A stretch of 40,921 nt of DNA from assembly GCA_016209015.1 (NCBI GenBank), contig JACQWY010000011.1, positions 1 through 40,921 of the forward strand, read 5' to 3'. Positions 21,379 through 28,808 of the stretch are shown here, in pieces. The stretch is from Gammaproteobacteria bacterium (GTDB lineage Bacteria > Pseudomonadota > Gammaproteobacteria > Ga0077536). The notes beneath the pieces are model-generated. The model saw only the letters and a program-made list of their open reading frames with translations. It had not been told where the DNA came from and made no database searches. Positions within the stretch are counted from its first letter, which is position 1; each line of letters opens with the position of its first letter. The translations under genes were made by a program, and so were the position numbers.

Positions 21379-21873
21379 ATGAAGAAGCTCTTGATCGCGA
21401 TCGCCCTCGCCGCGAGCAGTGCGGCCCCGGCCGACGAGACGACGCTCTGCCCCGACGGCGCAGGCCCGAAGAGCGCGGTCGAGGGCTACGGCAAGAACCT
21501 GCGCGATCACGAGTTCGCCGCCGCCTACGATTTCGTCACCGCGAAGATGACCGACGGCAAGCCGCGCGAAGAATGGGCGGCGCTGCAGAAGAAGATGTTC
21601 GAGCTCGGCGGCGTCGAGCTCGGTGCGGCCGATCTCCGCGCCCCGCACACCGTCGGCACCGCAAAGGACTGCGCGACTGAGGCCATCGTCCCGAACGTGC
21701 TGCGCGCGAAGGACGTGCTGAACAACCAGGGCAGCACGGAGTTCGAGATCTACACCGTCGTGAAGACCGGCGAGCGCTGGCAGGTCGATTCCCAGGAGAC
21801 GCTGTTCGACGAACCGGCGATCCACAAGTGGTTCCCGGGGGAGAAGATCCCGGAGTTCAAGGAAACGAAGTAG
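21379..21873 (+). CDS. Small exported protein of unknown function
   Basis: A 164-residue protein with a signal peptide (MKKLLIAIALAASSAAPA). The mature domain has the look of a compact alpha+beta fold of the NTF2/DUF4019 kind: a helix pair (KSAVEGYGKNLRDHEFAAAYDFVTAKM), a middle strand-rich part and an end reading GERWQVDSQETLF. Two cysteines may form a disulfide. GGAGG lies eight bases before the ATG. It is 19 bases after the ligase stop and so is probably in the same operon. The fold suggestion is inference; no function is claimed. Confidence 0.75.
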   Translation: MKKLLIAIALAASSAAPADETTLCPDGAGPKSAVEGYGKNLRDHEFAAAYDFVTAKMTDGKPREEWAALQKKMFELGGVELGAADLRAPHTVGTAKDCATEAIVPNVLRAKDVLNNQGSTEFEIYTVVKTGERWQVDSQETLFDEPAIHKWFPGEKIPEFKETK

Positions 21874-22024
21874 GCGGGACCCGGCACTTTGGCCATCGAC
21901 GGCAGGTCGGCGCGGCGCAGGACGAGTGATCCAGAAGTCCGCTACGCGCCGGAAATCGGACGAGATGCTGAGGACTTGCGAAGGTCGAGATCGTTAAGCG
22001 GAAGCGACTCCCTCAAACAGTTCG

Positions 22025-22062
22025 CGTAGGTCCGATTACGCCTGCGGCTAATCGGACCTACG
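22025..22062. repeat. REP-type palindrome with 14-bp perfect arms
   Basis: The left arm CGTAGGTCCGATTA (22025-22038) and the right arm TAATCGGACCTACG (22049-22062) are exact reverse complements. The loop cgcctgcggc can itself pair GCC with GGC. The right arm's end is repeated at bases 1-10. Palindromes of this kind are commonly dispersed between genes of gammaproteobacteria. Confidence 0.88.
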
Positions 22063-22145
22063 AAGATCGCATGCCTGTCCGCTTCTGGCCCATCTCCGCC
22101 CCATCAACCCAATCCGCGACTGGTCGCTGTGCGGCGGAAAGCGAG

Positions 22146-22162
22146 CGTAGGTTGCCGTGAAA
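22146..22162 (+). repeat. 17-bp inverted repeat, left copy
   Basis: CGTAGGTTGCCGTGAAA is an exact reverse complement of 24644-24660. The pair encloses the monooxygenase gene and the leuD remnant, about 2.5 kb. The enclosed DNA may be a mobilised unit, or the sequence may simply be a short dispersed repeat. Confidence 0.6.
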
Positions 22163-22199
22163 TAGGTGCTGCCCCTGGAGCCGGAGATCCTTCAGAGCC

Positions 22200-22376
22200 G
22201 TCGTCCCGGCGAAGGGACCCTCCCGGCGGAGGCCGGGACCGGGACCCAGTCGGTCACCCTCGGCACCGCGAGCGAACGCCGGGGATTTCCAGAGCGTGTC
22301 AGGTCATCGCAACACCCCGAGGTTCCACCACGGCGCCGCGGCGAGATGACTGGGTCCCGGCCTTCGCCGGGACGAC
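22200..22376. repeat. Composite inverted repeat, intergenic BIME-like
   Basis: The segment gtcgtcccggcgaagg at 22200-22215, together with gggacccagt at 22241-22250, is reverse-complemented at 22349-22376, where actgggtccc leads into ccttcgccgggacgac. The element thus has long outer arms and an internal GC-rich hairpin (tcccggcggaggccggga). Such a structure fits a bacterial interspersed mosaic element. No transposase is encoded inside. Confidence 0.75.
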
Positions 22377-22597
22377 GAGGCTGTGGTGCGCTCGCCTCTT
22401 TCATCACTCCGGGCGACGGCATGTCTTCATGACCGATGGGCTGACGAAGGAAGCCCAACATTGATCAAGAACTGCGGGCGCCGTTTCCTCATTGATTGAG
22501 GCTCGGCCGATCGGCCGACGTCCTCGGTTGTGGTGCGCCGTCCCGTACGACAATATTTCGCCTGATCCGGCGACTCGTGATTGAGGGGAGACCAAGC

Positions 22598-24271
22598 ATG
22601 ACCAAGACGTCCGTGAACGAATCGAGCAGCGCCGGCGCCAGGCACGTCGACGCTGTCGTGGTCGGGGCCGGCTTCGCCGGTCTGTACATGTTGCTGCTGC
22701 TGCGCGACCGCCTGGGGCTGGACGTCGTCGGGCTCGAGGCCGCGGACGGGGTCGGTGGTGTCTGGTACTGGAACCGCTATCCCGGGGCGCGCTGCGACAT
22801 CGCGAGCTGCGACTACTCCTATTCGTTTTCGGAAGAACTGCAGCAGGAATGGACCTGGCCGGAGAAGTATCCGGCCCAGCCCGACATCCTCGCCTACCTC
22901 GAGCATGTCGCGGAGCGCTTCGATCTGAAACGCAGCTTCCAGTTCGACACGCGGGTCATTCGTGCCGATTTCGACGAGCGCAGCAATCGGTGGCGCATCG
23001 AGACTGCGCAGGGGGCGCGCTTCGTGGCGAAATATTTCATCCCGGCCACGGGTGTGCTCTCTGAAGGCAACGTTCCCGAATTCAAGGGGCGGGAAAATTT
23101 CGCCGGTCGGAGCTGCTTCACCGGTCGCTGGCCGAAAGGCGGCGTGGATTTCTCCGGTAAGCGCGTCGGCATCATCGGCACCGGGGCGACCGCGATGCAG
23201 GCGATCCCGATCATCGCCGAGCAAGCCGCACACCTCTACGTATTCCAGCGCACACCGTCTTTCGGCGTGCCGTTGCAGAACGAGCCCATGAGCGCCGAGG
23301 AAGACCGGCGGATCAAGGCCGCCTACCCTCAGTTGCGCCGCGCGGCGCGCGAATCCATCGGCGGCCTCAGTCTCCTGGAGGCACGACCCTCGGCACTGGC
23401 AGACTCGCCCGCCGAGCGCCGTGCGCATTACGAGAGTCGTTACCAGGCCGGAGGCTTCAATGTCTGGTTCGCAAGCTACAGCGACATCTTCTTCGACGCC
23501 GCGGCCAACGAGACCGCCGCCGAATTCGTGCGCGAGAAAATCCGCGCGCGGGTCAGGGATCCGGCGGTGGCCGAGCTGCTGTGTCCGCGCCCCGGCGTGA
23601 CCTACGGCACCAAGCGTCAGCCGTGCGAGTCGGGCTACTTCGAAGCCTACAACCGCGACAACGTCACGCTGGTCGACATCCGCCGCGCGCCGATCGAGGA
23701 AATCACCGCGCAGGGCCTGCGTACTACGGACGCGAGCTATGATTTCGATTACCTGATCTACGCGACCGGGTTCGACGCGTTCACGGGCGCCCTGTTCCGG
23801 ATGAACATCACCGGCTGCCGGGGCCTCAGCCTGAACGAGCACTGGTCGGCCGGTCCGCGCTCGTACCTCGGTATCGCGACATCGGGATTTCCCAACATGT
23901 TCAACATCACCGGGCCGCAGAGTCCGTCGGTGTTCTACAACTTCCCGCCGGGCATCGAAATGCACTGCGAGTGGATTGCCGACTGCATCCGCCACATGGA
24001 GGCACAGGGCCTCGCCCGGATCGACGCCGATGCCGGGCACGAGGCAGCCTGGTTGCGTCACATCGTCGAGCTCGCCGACGCGACGCTCATGCCGAAAGCG
24101 AGCTCGTGGTACATGGGCGACAACATTCCCGGCAAGCCACGCGTGTTCATGTTCTATCTGGGCGGCGGACAAAAATACCGCGCGCTCATCGAACAGGAAG
24201 CCGCGAACCGCTATCCGGGTTTCAATTTCATTGCAGAGAACACGGTGCAGACGGGCGCCTCGGGCGAGTGA
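22598..24271 (+). CDS. Baeyer-Villiger-type flavin monooxygenase with altered fingerprint
   Basis: A 557-residue class B flavoprotein monooxygenase that would use FAD, NADPH and O2 to oxygenate a ketone or related substrate. An FAD Rossmann motif GAGFAG lies at residues 23-28, GVGGVWYWNRYPGARCD is the family hallmark and the NADPH motif GIIGTGATAMQ is near 191. The Baeyer-Villiger fingerprint FxGxxxHxxxW(P/D) reads FAGRSCFTGRWP (168-179), with Phe174 in place of the conserved histidine. A ribosome binding site GGGGAG lies eight bases upstream. The gene stands alone among repeats, and its codon use is less biased than that of the genes to its left, suggesting acquisition. Because of the His-to-Phe change, activity could differ (N-oxygenation, a different ketone class, or uncoupling). 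Confidence 0.92.
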   Translation: MTKTSVNESSSAGARHVDAVVVGAGFAGLYMLLLLRDRLGLDVVGLEAADGVGGVWYWNRYPGARCDIASCDYSYSFSEELQQEWTWPEKYPAQPDILAYLEHVAERFDLKRSFQFDTRVIRADFDERSNRWRIETAQGARFVAKYFIPATGVLSEGNVPEFKGRENFAGRSCFTGRWPKGGVDFSGKRVGIIGTGATAMQAIPIIAEQAAHLYVFQRTPSFGVPLQNEPMSAEEDRRIKAAYPQLRRAARESIGGLSLLEARPSALADSPAERRAHYESRYQAGGFNVWFASYSDIFFDAAANETAAEFVREKIRARVRDPAVAELLCPRPGVTYGTKRQPCESGYFEAYNRDNVTLVDIRRAPIEEITAQGLRTTDASYDFDYLIYATGFDAFTGALFRMNITGCRGLSLNEHWSAGPRSYLGIATSGFPNMFNITGPQSPSVFYNFPPGIEMHCEWIADCIRHMEAQGLARIDADAGHEAAWLRHIVELADATLMPKASSWYMGDNIPGKPRVFMFYLGGGQKYRALIEQEAANRYPGFNFIAENTVQTGASGE

Positions 24272-24317
24272 AACGGCGCACCCGCGACACGAGCCGGCGC
24301 GTTCGTGCGGCAGGGAC

Positions 24318-24352
24318 GCGCTCGATGCGCCTCCTGCGTCGGCACATCCCAT
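24318..24352 (+). repeat. 35-base direct repeat, copy A
   Basis: Begins gcgctcgatgcgcctcctgc. It matches 24671-24705 at 31 of 35 positions. The two copies bracket the leuD remnant and the large hairpin, 353 bases apart. Confidence 0.6.
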
Positions 24353-24360
24353 GAACACTG

Positions 24361-24382
24361 CGGGCGCCGCCAGGGCGCCCGC
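24361..24382 (-). terminator. Hairpin downstream of leuD remnant
   Basis: GCGGGCGC-type arms pair across a short loop (gcgggcgc, cgccagg, gcgcccgc, about 24360-24382). The hairpin lies about 27 bases beyond the remnant's stop codon. The same hairpin recurs at 40863-40885 beyond the other leuD end, so it is the native leuD terminator copied with the gene end. There is no long T-tract. Confidence 0.6.
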
Positions 24383-24408
24383 TGTCACTCACGTCGAAGA
24401 GCTGTCGC

Positions 24409-24531
24409 TCAAGTCGCCGCGAACAGCCACGGCTGCTCCGCCTTGCGCTTCGCTTCGTACGCCCGGATCTCGTCGGCGTGCGTGAGCGTGATGCCGATGT
24501 CGTCGAGGCCGTTCAGCATGGGGTGCTTGAG
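24409..24531 (-). pseudogene. leuD: 3' remnant of leuD (3-isopropylmalate dehydratase small subunit)
   Basis: Read on the minus strand, 24531 to 24409 encodes about 40 residues, starting [20 protein letters not shown] and continuing [20 protein letters not shown] before TGA. This is the characteristic C-terminus of LeuD, the small subunit of isopropylmalate isomerase in leucine synthesis. Upstream of 24531 the similarity stops abruptly at unrelated hairpin DNA, so the rest of the gene is missing and there is no start codon. The same stop context and downstream hairpin occur in the same orientation at 40859-40921, at the edge of what is probably the intact gene. The remnant is therefore most likely the far end of an insertion at the leuD 3' end, or a duplicated end. 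Confidence 0.85.
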
Positions 24532-24537
24532 ACTAGA

Positions 24538-24627
24538 GGGAATTGGGCTCAGGTTCGATTTCGCGGGTAAGCGCCGAGGTCCCGGTCGCTCGCATTGGCC
24601 GCGAAATCGAACCTGACCCCAATTCCC
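24538..24627. repeat. 90-base hairpin element, 29-bp arms
   Basis: The left arm (24538-24566, starting gggaattgggctcaggttcg) and the right arm (24599-24627) are reverse complements with one mismatch, around a 32-base loop. The gggtcaggttcg-type core resembles the palindromes that often accompany REP-associated transposases, but none is encoded here. It begins seven bases from the end of the leuD remnant. Confidence 0.85.
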
Positions 24628-24643
24628 GCCGGCACCCCACCTC

Positions 24644-24660
24644 TTTCACGGCAACCTACG
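24644..24660 (-). repeat. 17-bp inverted repeat, right copy
   Basis: TTTCACGGCAACCTACG is the exact reverse complement of 22146-22162. Confidence 0.6.
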
Positions 24661-24670
24661 AGTTGGCCAT

Positions 24671-24705
24671 GCGCTCGATGCGGCACCTGCGTCGGCGCAT
24701 CCTAT
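24671..24705 (+). repeat. 35-base direct repeat, copy B
   Basis: Begins gcgctcgatgcggcacctgc and matches copy A at 24318-24352 except at four positions. It runs straight into the 67-base hairpin. Confidence 0.6.
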
Positions 24706-24709
24706 AATT

Positions 24710-24776
24710 CAATTGGCCAACGCAGCTATAAGAAGCTCCCTCTGCGAAGGGCCTCCAGCTTTTTGAGGGCCAATTG
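24710..24776. repeat. 67-base imperfect hairpin bounded by CAATTGGCC / GGCCAATTG
   Basis: Nine-base perfect outer arms (24710-24718 and 24768-24776) enclose further pairing: aagaagct with agcttttt and ccct with aggg. It could be an element end, a recombination site or a structured RNA. It does not match integron attC core sites. Function unknown. Confidence 0.55.
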
Positions 24777-25161
24777 ACCGTCATTCACTGCGAATCACGG
24801 TTTCTCGGTTTGAGCTGTTGCTTGGCGTCGAGCACTCCTCGGGCCGTACCGGATCGCGCATAAGCCGTAGCGCTTCGACGAATGCGCGGTGCCTGAAAAA
24901 AGGTTCAGGGTGACCTCCTGCCTTCCCCCGAGTCGGAATGCGCGGGTGCGGAGCGTCCGTCAGAGGCGAGGCTGCGGAGGACGGAGCCTCCACCGTCGGG
25001 CGCTCGGCCGGCGCATTTCGAGTCTCTCGTCGCTGCGCACCGCCGGCGTGTAACGTTCTCGGTCTGTACGCGACTAATGGGCGTAGATCTTCTTGACGAT
25101 CCGCTGCGCGCTGGCGAGCCCTCGCTCTATCGACGGTGCGCCACGAGGAGCAATTCGACCC

Positions 25162-25551
25162 ATGATAATTCGAAACGCGATACTCGCAACGCTGATGTCC
25201 GCCGGCGCCGCAACAGCCGATGCCGGAACCATCGAGGCATATACTCAACAAAATTTCGATACCCTGATCGGAGCCGGGAAACCGGTCATCGTCGATGTCG
25301 CCGCCACGTGGTGTCCGACCTGCAAGGCGCAGACGCCGGTCATCGAAGAGGTCGCGAAGCTGCCGGCGTACTCGGGCGTGGCGGTACTGGTGCTGGACTT
25401 CGACACGGGCAAGCCGGCGCTGAAGCAACTCCGCGCAGGCATGCAGAGCACCGTGCTTGCATTCAATCGCGGCAAGGAAGTCGCACGCTCGATCGGCGAT
25501 ACCTCGCGTGTAGGAATCGAGCGCCTGTTCCAGCAGGCTGCGGGCAACTGA
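25162..25551 (+). CDS. Periplasmic thioredoxin-like protein
   Basis: A 129-residue thioredoxin-fold protein with a signal peptide (MIIRNAILATLMSAGAATADA), hence periplasmic. The redox motif is TWCPTCK, Cys51 and Cys54. The later segment MQSTVLAFNRGKE takes the place of the usual cis-Pro loop region, where a threonine-valine pair is seen instead of a clear cis-proline. GAGGAG lies about a dozen bases upstream of the ATG. The stop overlaps the start of a CcdA/DsbD-like membrane protein by one base, so the pair is almost certainly a reductive relay: the membrane protein brings electrons from cytoplasmic thioredoxin and this protein reduces a periplasmic partner. The target is unknown. Confidence 0.9.
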   Translation: MIIRNAILATLMSAGAATADAGTIEAYTQQNFDTLIGAGKPVIVDVAATWCPTCKAQTPVIEEVAKLPAYSGVAVLVLDFDTGKPALKQLRAGMQSTVLAFNRGKEVARSIGDTSRVGIERLFQQAAGN

Positions 25552-26279
25552 TGATGTTAGGGATCGGCTCGCTCGGATTCGGGCTGCTCGCGGGAATCCT
25601 GTCCACACTCTCGCCATGCGTGCTGCCGCTGCTCCCGATCCTGCTCGGGGCGGCGGCTGCACATCACTCCAAGGCGCCGCTGGCACTCGCCGGCGGCCTC
25701 GCGCTGTCTTACGCCGTGATCGGTACGACGCTGGCCTGGGCCGGCGTCGCACTCGGGCTCGATGCAGCGACGTTCCGGAACGTGGGCGCGATGATCGTCG
25801 GCTTGCTGGGCGCCGTCCTGCTTTCGGCCACGCTCCAACAGGGCTTCGCGAGGGTGACTTCGGGCCTGGGGAATGCGGGCAATCGCCTCGTGAACGCCCT
25901 CGACCTCGATGGCTTGCGCGGGCAATTCTACATCGGCCTGACGCTCGGCATCGTATGGAGTCCATGCGTCGGTCCCACCCTGGGTACCGCCATCGTTCTG
26001 GCGAGCCGCGGCACGCATCTCTTCGAAGCAGCGCTCGTGATGGCTGTGTTCGGCGTCGGCGCGGCACTTCCGATCCTGGTGATTTCCGCGGTTTCACGGG
26101 CTGCCGCAGCGCGGGCGCGCGGCAATCTGCTGCGCGCGGGCAGGATCGGCAAAGCCGTGCTCGGATGCGGGTTGATCGTGCTGGCCGTGTTGATCCTGAC
26201 CGGACTCGACAAGGCGATCGAGAGCCGGCTCGTCGCGCATACGCCGGCATGGCTCACTGCACTGACTACCCGATTCTGA
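25551..26279 (+). CDS. CcdA/DsbD-type thiol-disulfide electron transporter
   Basis: A 242-residue inner-membrane protein with about six hydrophobic segments. The two redox cysteines sit in the hallmark motifs LSPCVLPLLP (Cys23) and WSPCVGPTLG (Cys139), as in CcdA and the DsbD membrane domain. These proteins shuttle electrons across the inner membrane through a disulfide between transmembrane helices. The ATG at 25551 overlaps the thioredoxin stop (tgATGatg); a second ATG follows directly. It is convergent with the LLM-class oxidoreductase, 12 bases from that gene's stop. No cytochrome c maturation genes are nearby, so oxidative-damage repair or metal-resistance roles are also possible. Confidence 0.92.
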   Translation: MMLGIGSLGFGLLAGILSTLSPCVLPLLPILLGAAAAHHSKAPLALAGGLALSYAVIGTTLAWAGVALGLDAATFRNVGAMIVGLLGAVLLSATLQQGFARVTSGLGNAGNRLVNALDLDGLRGQFYIGLTLGIVWSPCVGPTLGTAIVLASRGTHLFEAALVMAVFGVGAALPILVISAVSRAAAARARGNLLRAGRIGKAVLGCGLIVLAVLILTGLDKAIESRLVAHTPAWLTALTTRF

Positions 26280-26291
26280 TCCGGCGCAGCC

Positions 26292-27134
26292 TCATTCACC
26301 GGCTACGGCGGGGATCACGAATTCGTCGAGCGTGTGCACAATCGCGGCGTATTCGTCCGGCGTCGAATAGCCCTGGGTATGCACCAGCTGCGAGACGCCC
26401 ACCGCACGATACGCACGCGCGAGCTCGACTGCCGCGCGGCGATCCTCGAGCGGCAGCGTCTTCATCGCGATGACCCGGGGCTGCGGCCGGCCGGCGTCGA
26501 GACCGCGCGCATGAAGCTCGGTCACGGCCGGGGCGAGCTGGTCCGGCAGCAGTCCCACGGGCATCCAGCCATCACCATGCGCGATCACTCGCGGAAAGGC
26601 GAAAGCAGGCGCGCCGCCGATCAGGATCGGGGGCCGTGGCGGTGTCGGCGCGAAGCTGAGCGGCTGTCCGTGGATTTCGACTTTTCCGTCCGCGAAGGCG
26701 TGATGTATCAGCGCCAATGCTTCATCCGTGAGGCGGCCGCGCCGGGAACGATCGACGCCGAGCGCATTGAACTCTTCCTTCAGATAACCAGGGCCTGCGC
26801 CCAGCCACAGCCGGCCCTCGGACAAGGTCTGTATCGTCGCAAGCCATTTTGCCGTCGGCAACGGCGGTCGGTAGGGGATCACCAGCACAGCGATGCCGAG
26901 GTTCACGCGCGACGTGACGGCGGCGACGTAGGACAGCACTCCGAGGGGATCGAGAATAGAGGCCATCTCGAGGGAAATCCCATAAGCGTTGTCCCACTCG
27001 TTGAGCGGCAATCCGAGGTGATCGTTCACCCAGATCGTGGTGATTGCCGATCGATCGGCAATCTCGGCGCAACGCCGGAGGTTCTCCGGCGTTGCGTGCG
27101 GTCCCCAGTTGCGAAGGTTCAAACCGAGTTGCAT
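26292..27134 (-). CDS. LLM-class flavin-dependent oxidoreductase
   Basis: A 280-residue TIM-barrel enzyme of the luciferase-like monooxygenase class, similar to the TIGR03619 group often labelled F420-dependent. Visible family segments are TIWVNDHLGLPLNEW, RVNLGIAVLVIPYRPP, SEGRLWLGAGPGYLKEEFNA and PPILIGGAPAFAFPRV. The ATG at 27134 has GAGGA about eight bases upstream; in-frame starts further upstream lack such a site. It lies 141 bases downstream of an AhpD-like gene on the same strand. Whether it uses FMN or F420 cannot be read here; FMN is likelier unless the organism makes F420. Confidence 0.88.
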   Translation of the reverse strand: MQLGLNLRNWGPHATPENLRRCAEIADRSAITTIWVNDHLGLPLNEWDNAYGISLEMASILDPLGVLSYVAAVTSRVNLGIAVLVIPYRPPLPTAKWLATIQTLSEGRLWLGAGPGYLKEEFNALGVDRSRRGRLTDEALALIHHAFADGKVEIHGQPLSFAPTPPRPPILIGGAPAFAFPRVIAHGDGWMPVGLLPDQLAPAVTELHARGLDAGRPQPRVIAMKTLPLEDRRAAVELARAYRAVGVSQLVHTQGYSTPDEYAAIVHTLDEFVIPAVAGE

Positions 27135-27275
27135 CTGCGCGTCCTCGCGTGATTGGGCTTGCCTCGATGTAGTGGCTCGGTCCTGTGACGACCCGCGGCG
27201 GATTCGTTTCGGCCATCTGTTTGCTTCGATGTCACCGGCCACCGGCTGCCATGGCCGCCGAGCGGCGTGTGACGA

Positions 27276-27845
27276 TCACGAGACGGCATATGCGGCGAAT
27301 GCCTCGTCGACCGCCGTCTGGAACAGGTGGTTGGTATAGTTCGACAGCGTCTTCACGGCTGCGGCGAGCACGACTTGCAAGGCATCGCGGTCGGTGTACC
27401 CCGCGGCGAGAAACGCATCGGCGACGGCCTTAGGAACCTTGCCAGCATTGCGCACGAGCTCCTGCGTGAAGGCGAACAGCGCCGCGAGCTTCGCATCCGG
27501 CAACGGCGTACCGGCACGGATCGCGGCAAGGACCGGCGTGGGCACCTTCGAATACCTGTCGGCCAGCATGCTGTGTGCCGCCGTGCAGTACTTGCAGTCG
27601 TTCTCACGGCTGATTGCGAGGAAAACGACTTCCTGCTCGGCAGGCGAGAAATCGGAATGCTGCCGGAACGCGCCATACCCGTGCAGATACGTGCTGAGCA
27701 CACCGGGTACGTTGACCATGTTCGCATACATGTTCGGTATGAAGCCGACCTGCTTCAGGGCATCCTCCAGGACCGCCGTCTGCATTGCGTCCGCAGTGTC
27801 GGGCACGACGCCCGTCAGAGTGTTCACGATGAAATGTCCGCTCAT
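27276..27845 (-). CDS. Carboxymuconolactone decarboxylase/AhpD-like protein
   Basis: A 189-residue helical protein of the AhpD-like superfamily. The redox motif ENDCKYCTAAHS gives Cys84, Cys87 and His91, the arrangement used by AhpD-type alkylhydroperoxidases. A GAGGAG ribosome binding site precedes the ATG. It is transcribed divergently from an AraC-type regulator 113 bases away, which probably controls it, and is followed by the LLM-class oxidoreductase. It resembles the second AhpD-like protein at 29848 but is only distantly similar. Peroxide or organic hydroperoxide reduction is the likely role; the physiological partner is not encoded nearby. Confidence 0.9.
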   Translation of the reverse strand: MSGHFIVNTLTGVVPDTADAMQTAVLEDALKQVGFIPNMYANMVNVPGVLSTYLHGYGAFRQHSDFSPAEQEVVFLAISRENDCKYCTAAHSMLADRYSKVPTPVLAAIRAGTPLPDAKLAALFAFTQELVRNAGKVPKAVADAFLAAGYTDRDALQVVLAAAVKTLSNYTNHLFQTAVDEAFAAYAVS

Positions 27846-27958
27846 TGGCTACTCCTCGTTGCTGCCGACCGGGATGGTCGATGTCGGCTCACGATAGGCG
27901 GTGGGGCGTCTTTTGCGGCTATCATGCGTCCCAACTCCATAACCGGGCGTGTCGAATC

Positions 27959-28804
27959 ATGGATGTTTCGGATTGCATCTCCACGCTGATCGATCGCATC
28001 GGCTTGCGGGCCGGCACGTTCTACGCCGGACGGCTGTGCGGAACGCACGCCTTTCACGAGGACGAGGGCGTCGGGCACCTGCATGTCGTGCGACATCGCT
28101 CGCTCACGGTGACGCACCCTGATCTTGCGCCGCTGCACATCGAGAAGCCGACGCTGCTGTTCTATCCGAGGCCGCTGCAGCATCGCCTCGAGGTCCCCGA
28201 GTGGGCCGCCGCGGATATCGTCTGTGCGAGCGTACGCTACGACGTCGGAATGGAGAATGCGATGACCCGATCGTTCCCGGCGGTATTGGCCGTTCCGATC
28301 GACGCCGCTCCTGCACTAGAGTCGACGCTCACGCTCTTGTTCGCGGAGGCGGCGGTGAACCGCGTCGGCCGGCAGGTCATGCTCGATCGGCTGTGTGACG
28401 TACTGCTGCTCCAGATCGTCCGCTACGCCGTCGAGCACGAACTCGTCGTGGGCGGCACACTCGGCGGTCTTGCCCACCCGCGACTCGGCGGCCTCGTGGC
28501 GGAAATTCTCGACGCGCCCGAGCGGAGCTGGACGCTCGAGACGATGGCGCACCGGGCCCATCTGTCACGCAGCGCGTTCGCGCGACTCTTCAAAGCCGTG
28601 CTCGGCGTCGCGCCCATCGATTTTCTGACGAAGCTGCGCATTGCGAATGCACAGCAGTTGCTGCGCAAGGGCAGGCCGTTGGCGGTGGTCGCGAGTGCGG
28701 TCGGTTACGGCAGTCAGCCCGCGCTGTCGCGCGCGTTCATACGCGAGGTCGGGGCCGCACCGTCGGAATGGCTGCGTGCGATCGAAGGGCAGGCGGCTTC
28801 TTGA
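27959..28804 (+). CDS. AraC-family transcriptional regulator
   Basis: A 281-residue regulator. The N-terminal half is a cupin-type sensor (cupin_6-like; TLLFYPRPLQHRLEVPE). The C-terminal double helix-turn-helix reads TLETMAHRAHLSRSAFARLF and later VASAVGYGSQPALSRAF, the second being the conserved AraC signature. The ATG at 27959 is selected as the first codon of the folded sensor domain; the frame stays open upstream but the residues there are not domain-like. It diverges from the AhpD-like gene, the classical arrangement for an activator and its target. The inducer is unknown. Confidence 0.92.
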   Translation: MDVSDCISTLIDRIGLRAGTFYAGRLCGTHAFHEDEGVGHLHVVRHRSLTVTHPDLAPLHIEKPTLLFYPRPLQHRLEVPEWAAADIVCASVRYDVGMENAMTRSFPAVLAVPIDAAPALESTLTLLFAEAAVNRVGRQVMLDRLCDVLLLQIVRYAVEHELVVGGTLGGLAHPRLGGLVAEILDAPERSWTLETMAHRAHLSRSAFARLFKAVLGVAPIDFLTKLRIANAQQLLRKGRPLAVVASAVGYGSQPALSRAFIREVGAAPSEWLRAIEGQAAS

Positions 28805-28808
28805 AAGC

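Larger units (their letters stand above)
21874..22597. other. 724-base non-coding stretch rich in palindromes
   Basis: No credible gene is visible. It holds a 38-base palindrome (22025-22062), a longer inverted-repeat element (22200-22376), one end of a 17-base inverted pair (22146-22162) and a small dyad CCTCA-TTGAT-TGAGG at 22487-22501. Together these look like a REP-type intergenic cluster marking the change from the uniform codon use on the left to the more mixed accessory genes on the right. Confidence 0.7.
24272..25161. other. 890-base patchwork junction without intact genes
   Basis: This stretch contains two 35-base direct repeat copies, a terminator-like hairpin, a leuD 3' remnant, a 90-base hairpin, the right copy of a 17-base inverted repeat and a 67-base hairpin. 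Bases 24781-25161 show nothing I can name; they end in the control region of the thioredoxin gene. The pile-up of broken pieces marks a recombination or insertion boundary. Confidence 0.7.

Noticed and set aside
24538-24627. Fragment of a tRNA because of the ggttcga stretch
   Set aside because: The stretch is part of a long perfect hairpin and no acceptor, D or anticodon arms can be formed.
24710-24776. Integron attC site
   Set aside because: The ends do not match the RYYYAAC/GTTRRRY core sites, and there is no integrase or cassette array.
24781-26250. Long minus-strand open frame over the thioredoxin and CcdA genes
   Set aside because: The plus strand encodes two proteins with hallmark cysteine motifs. 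The antisense frame is low-complexity. Its last 36 residues (24781-24890) fall outside the genes but match nothing I recognise.
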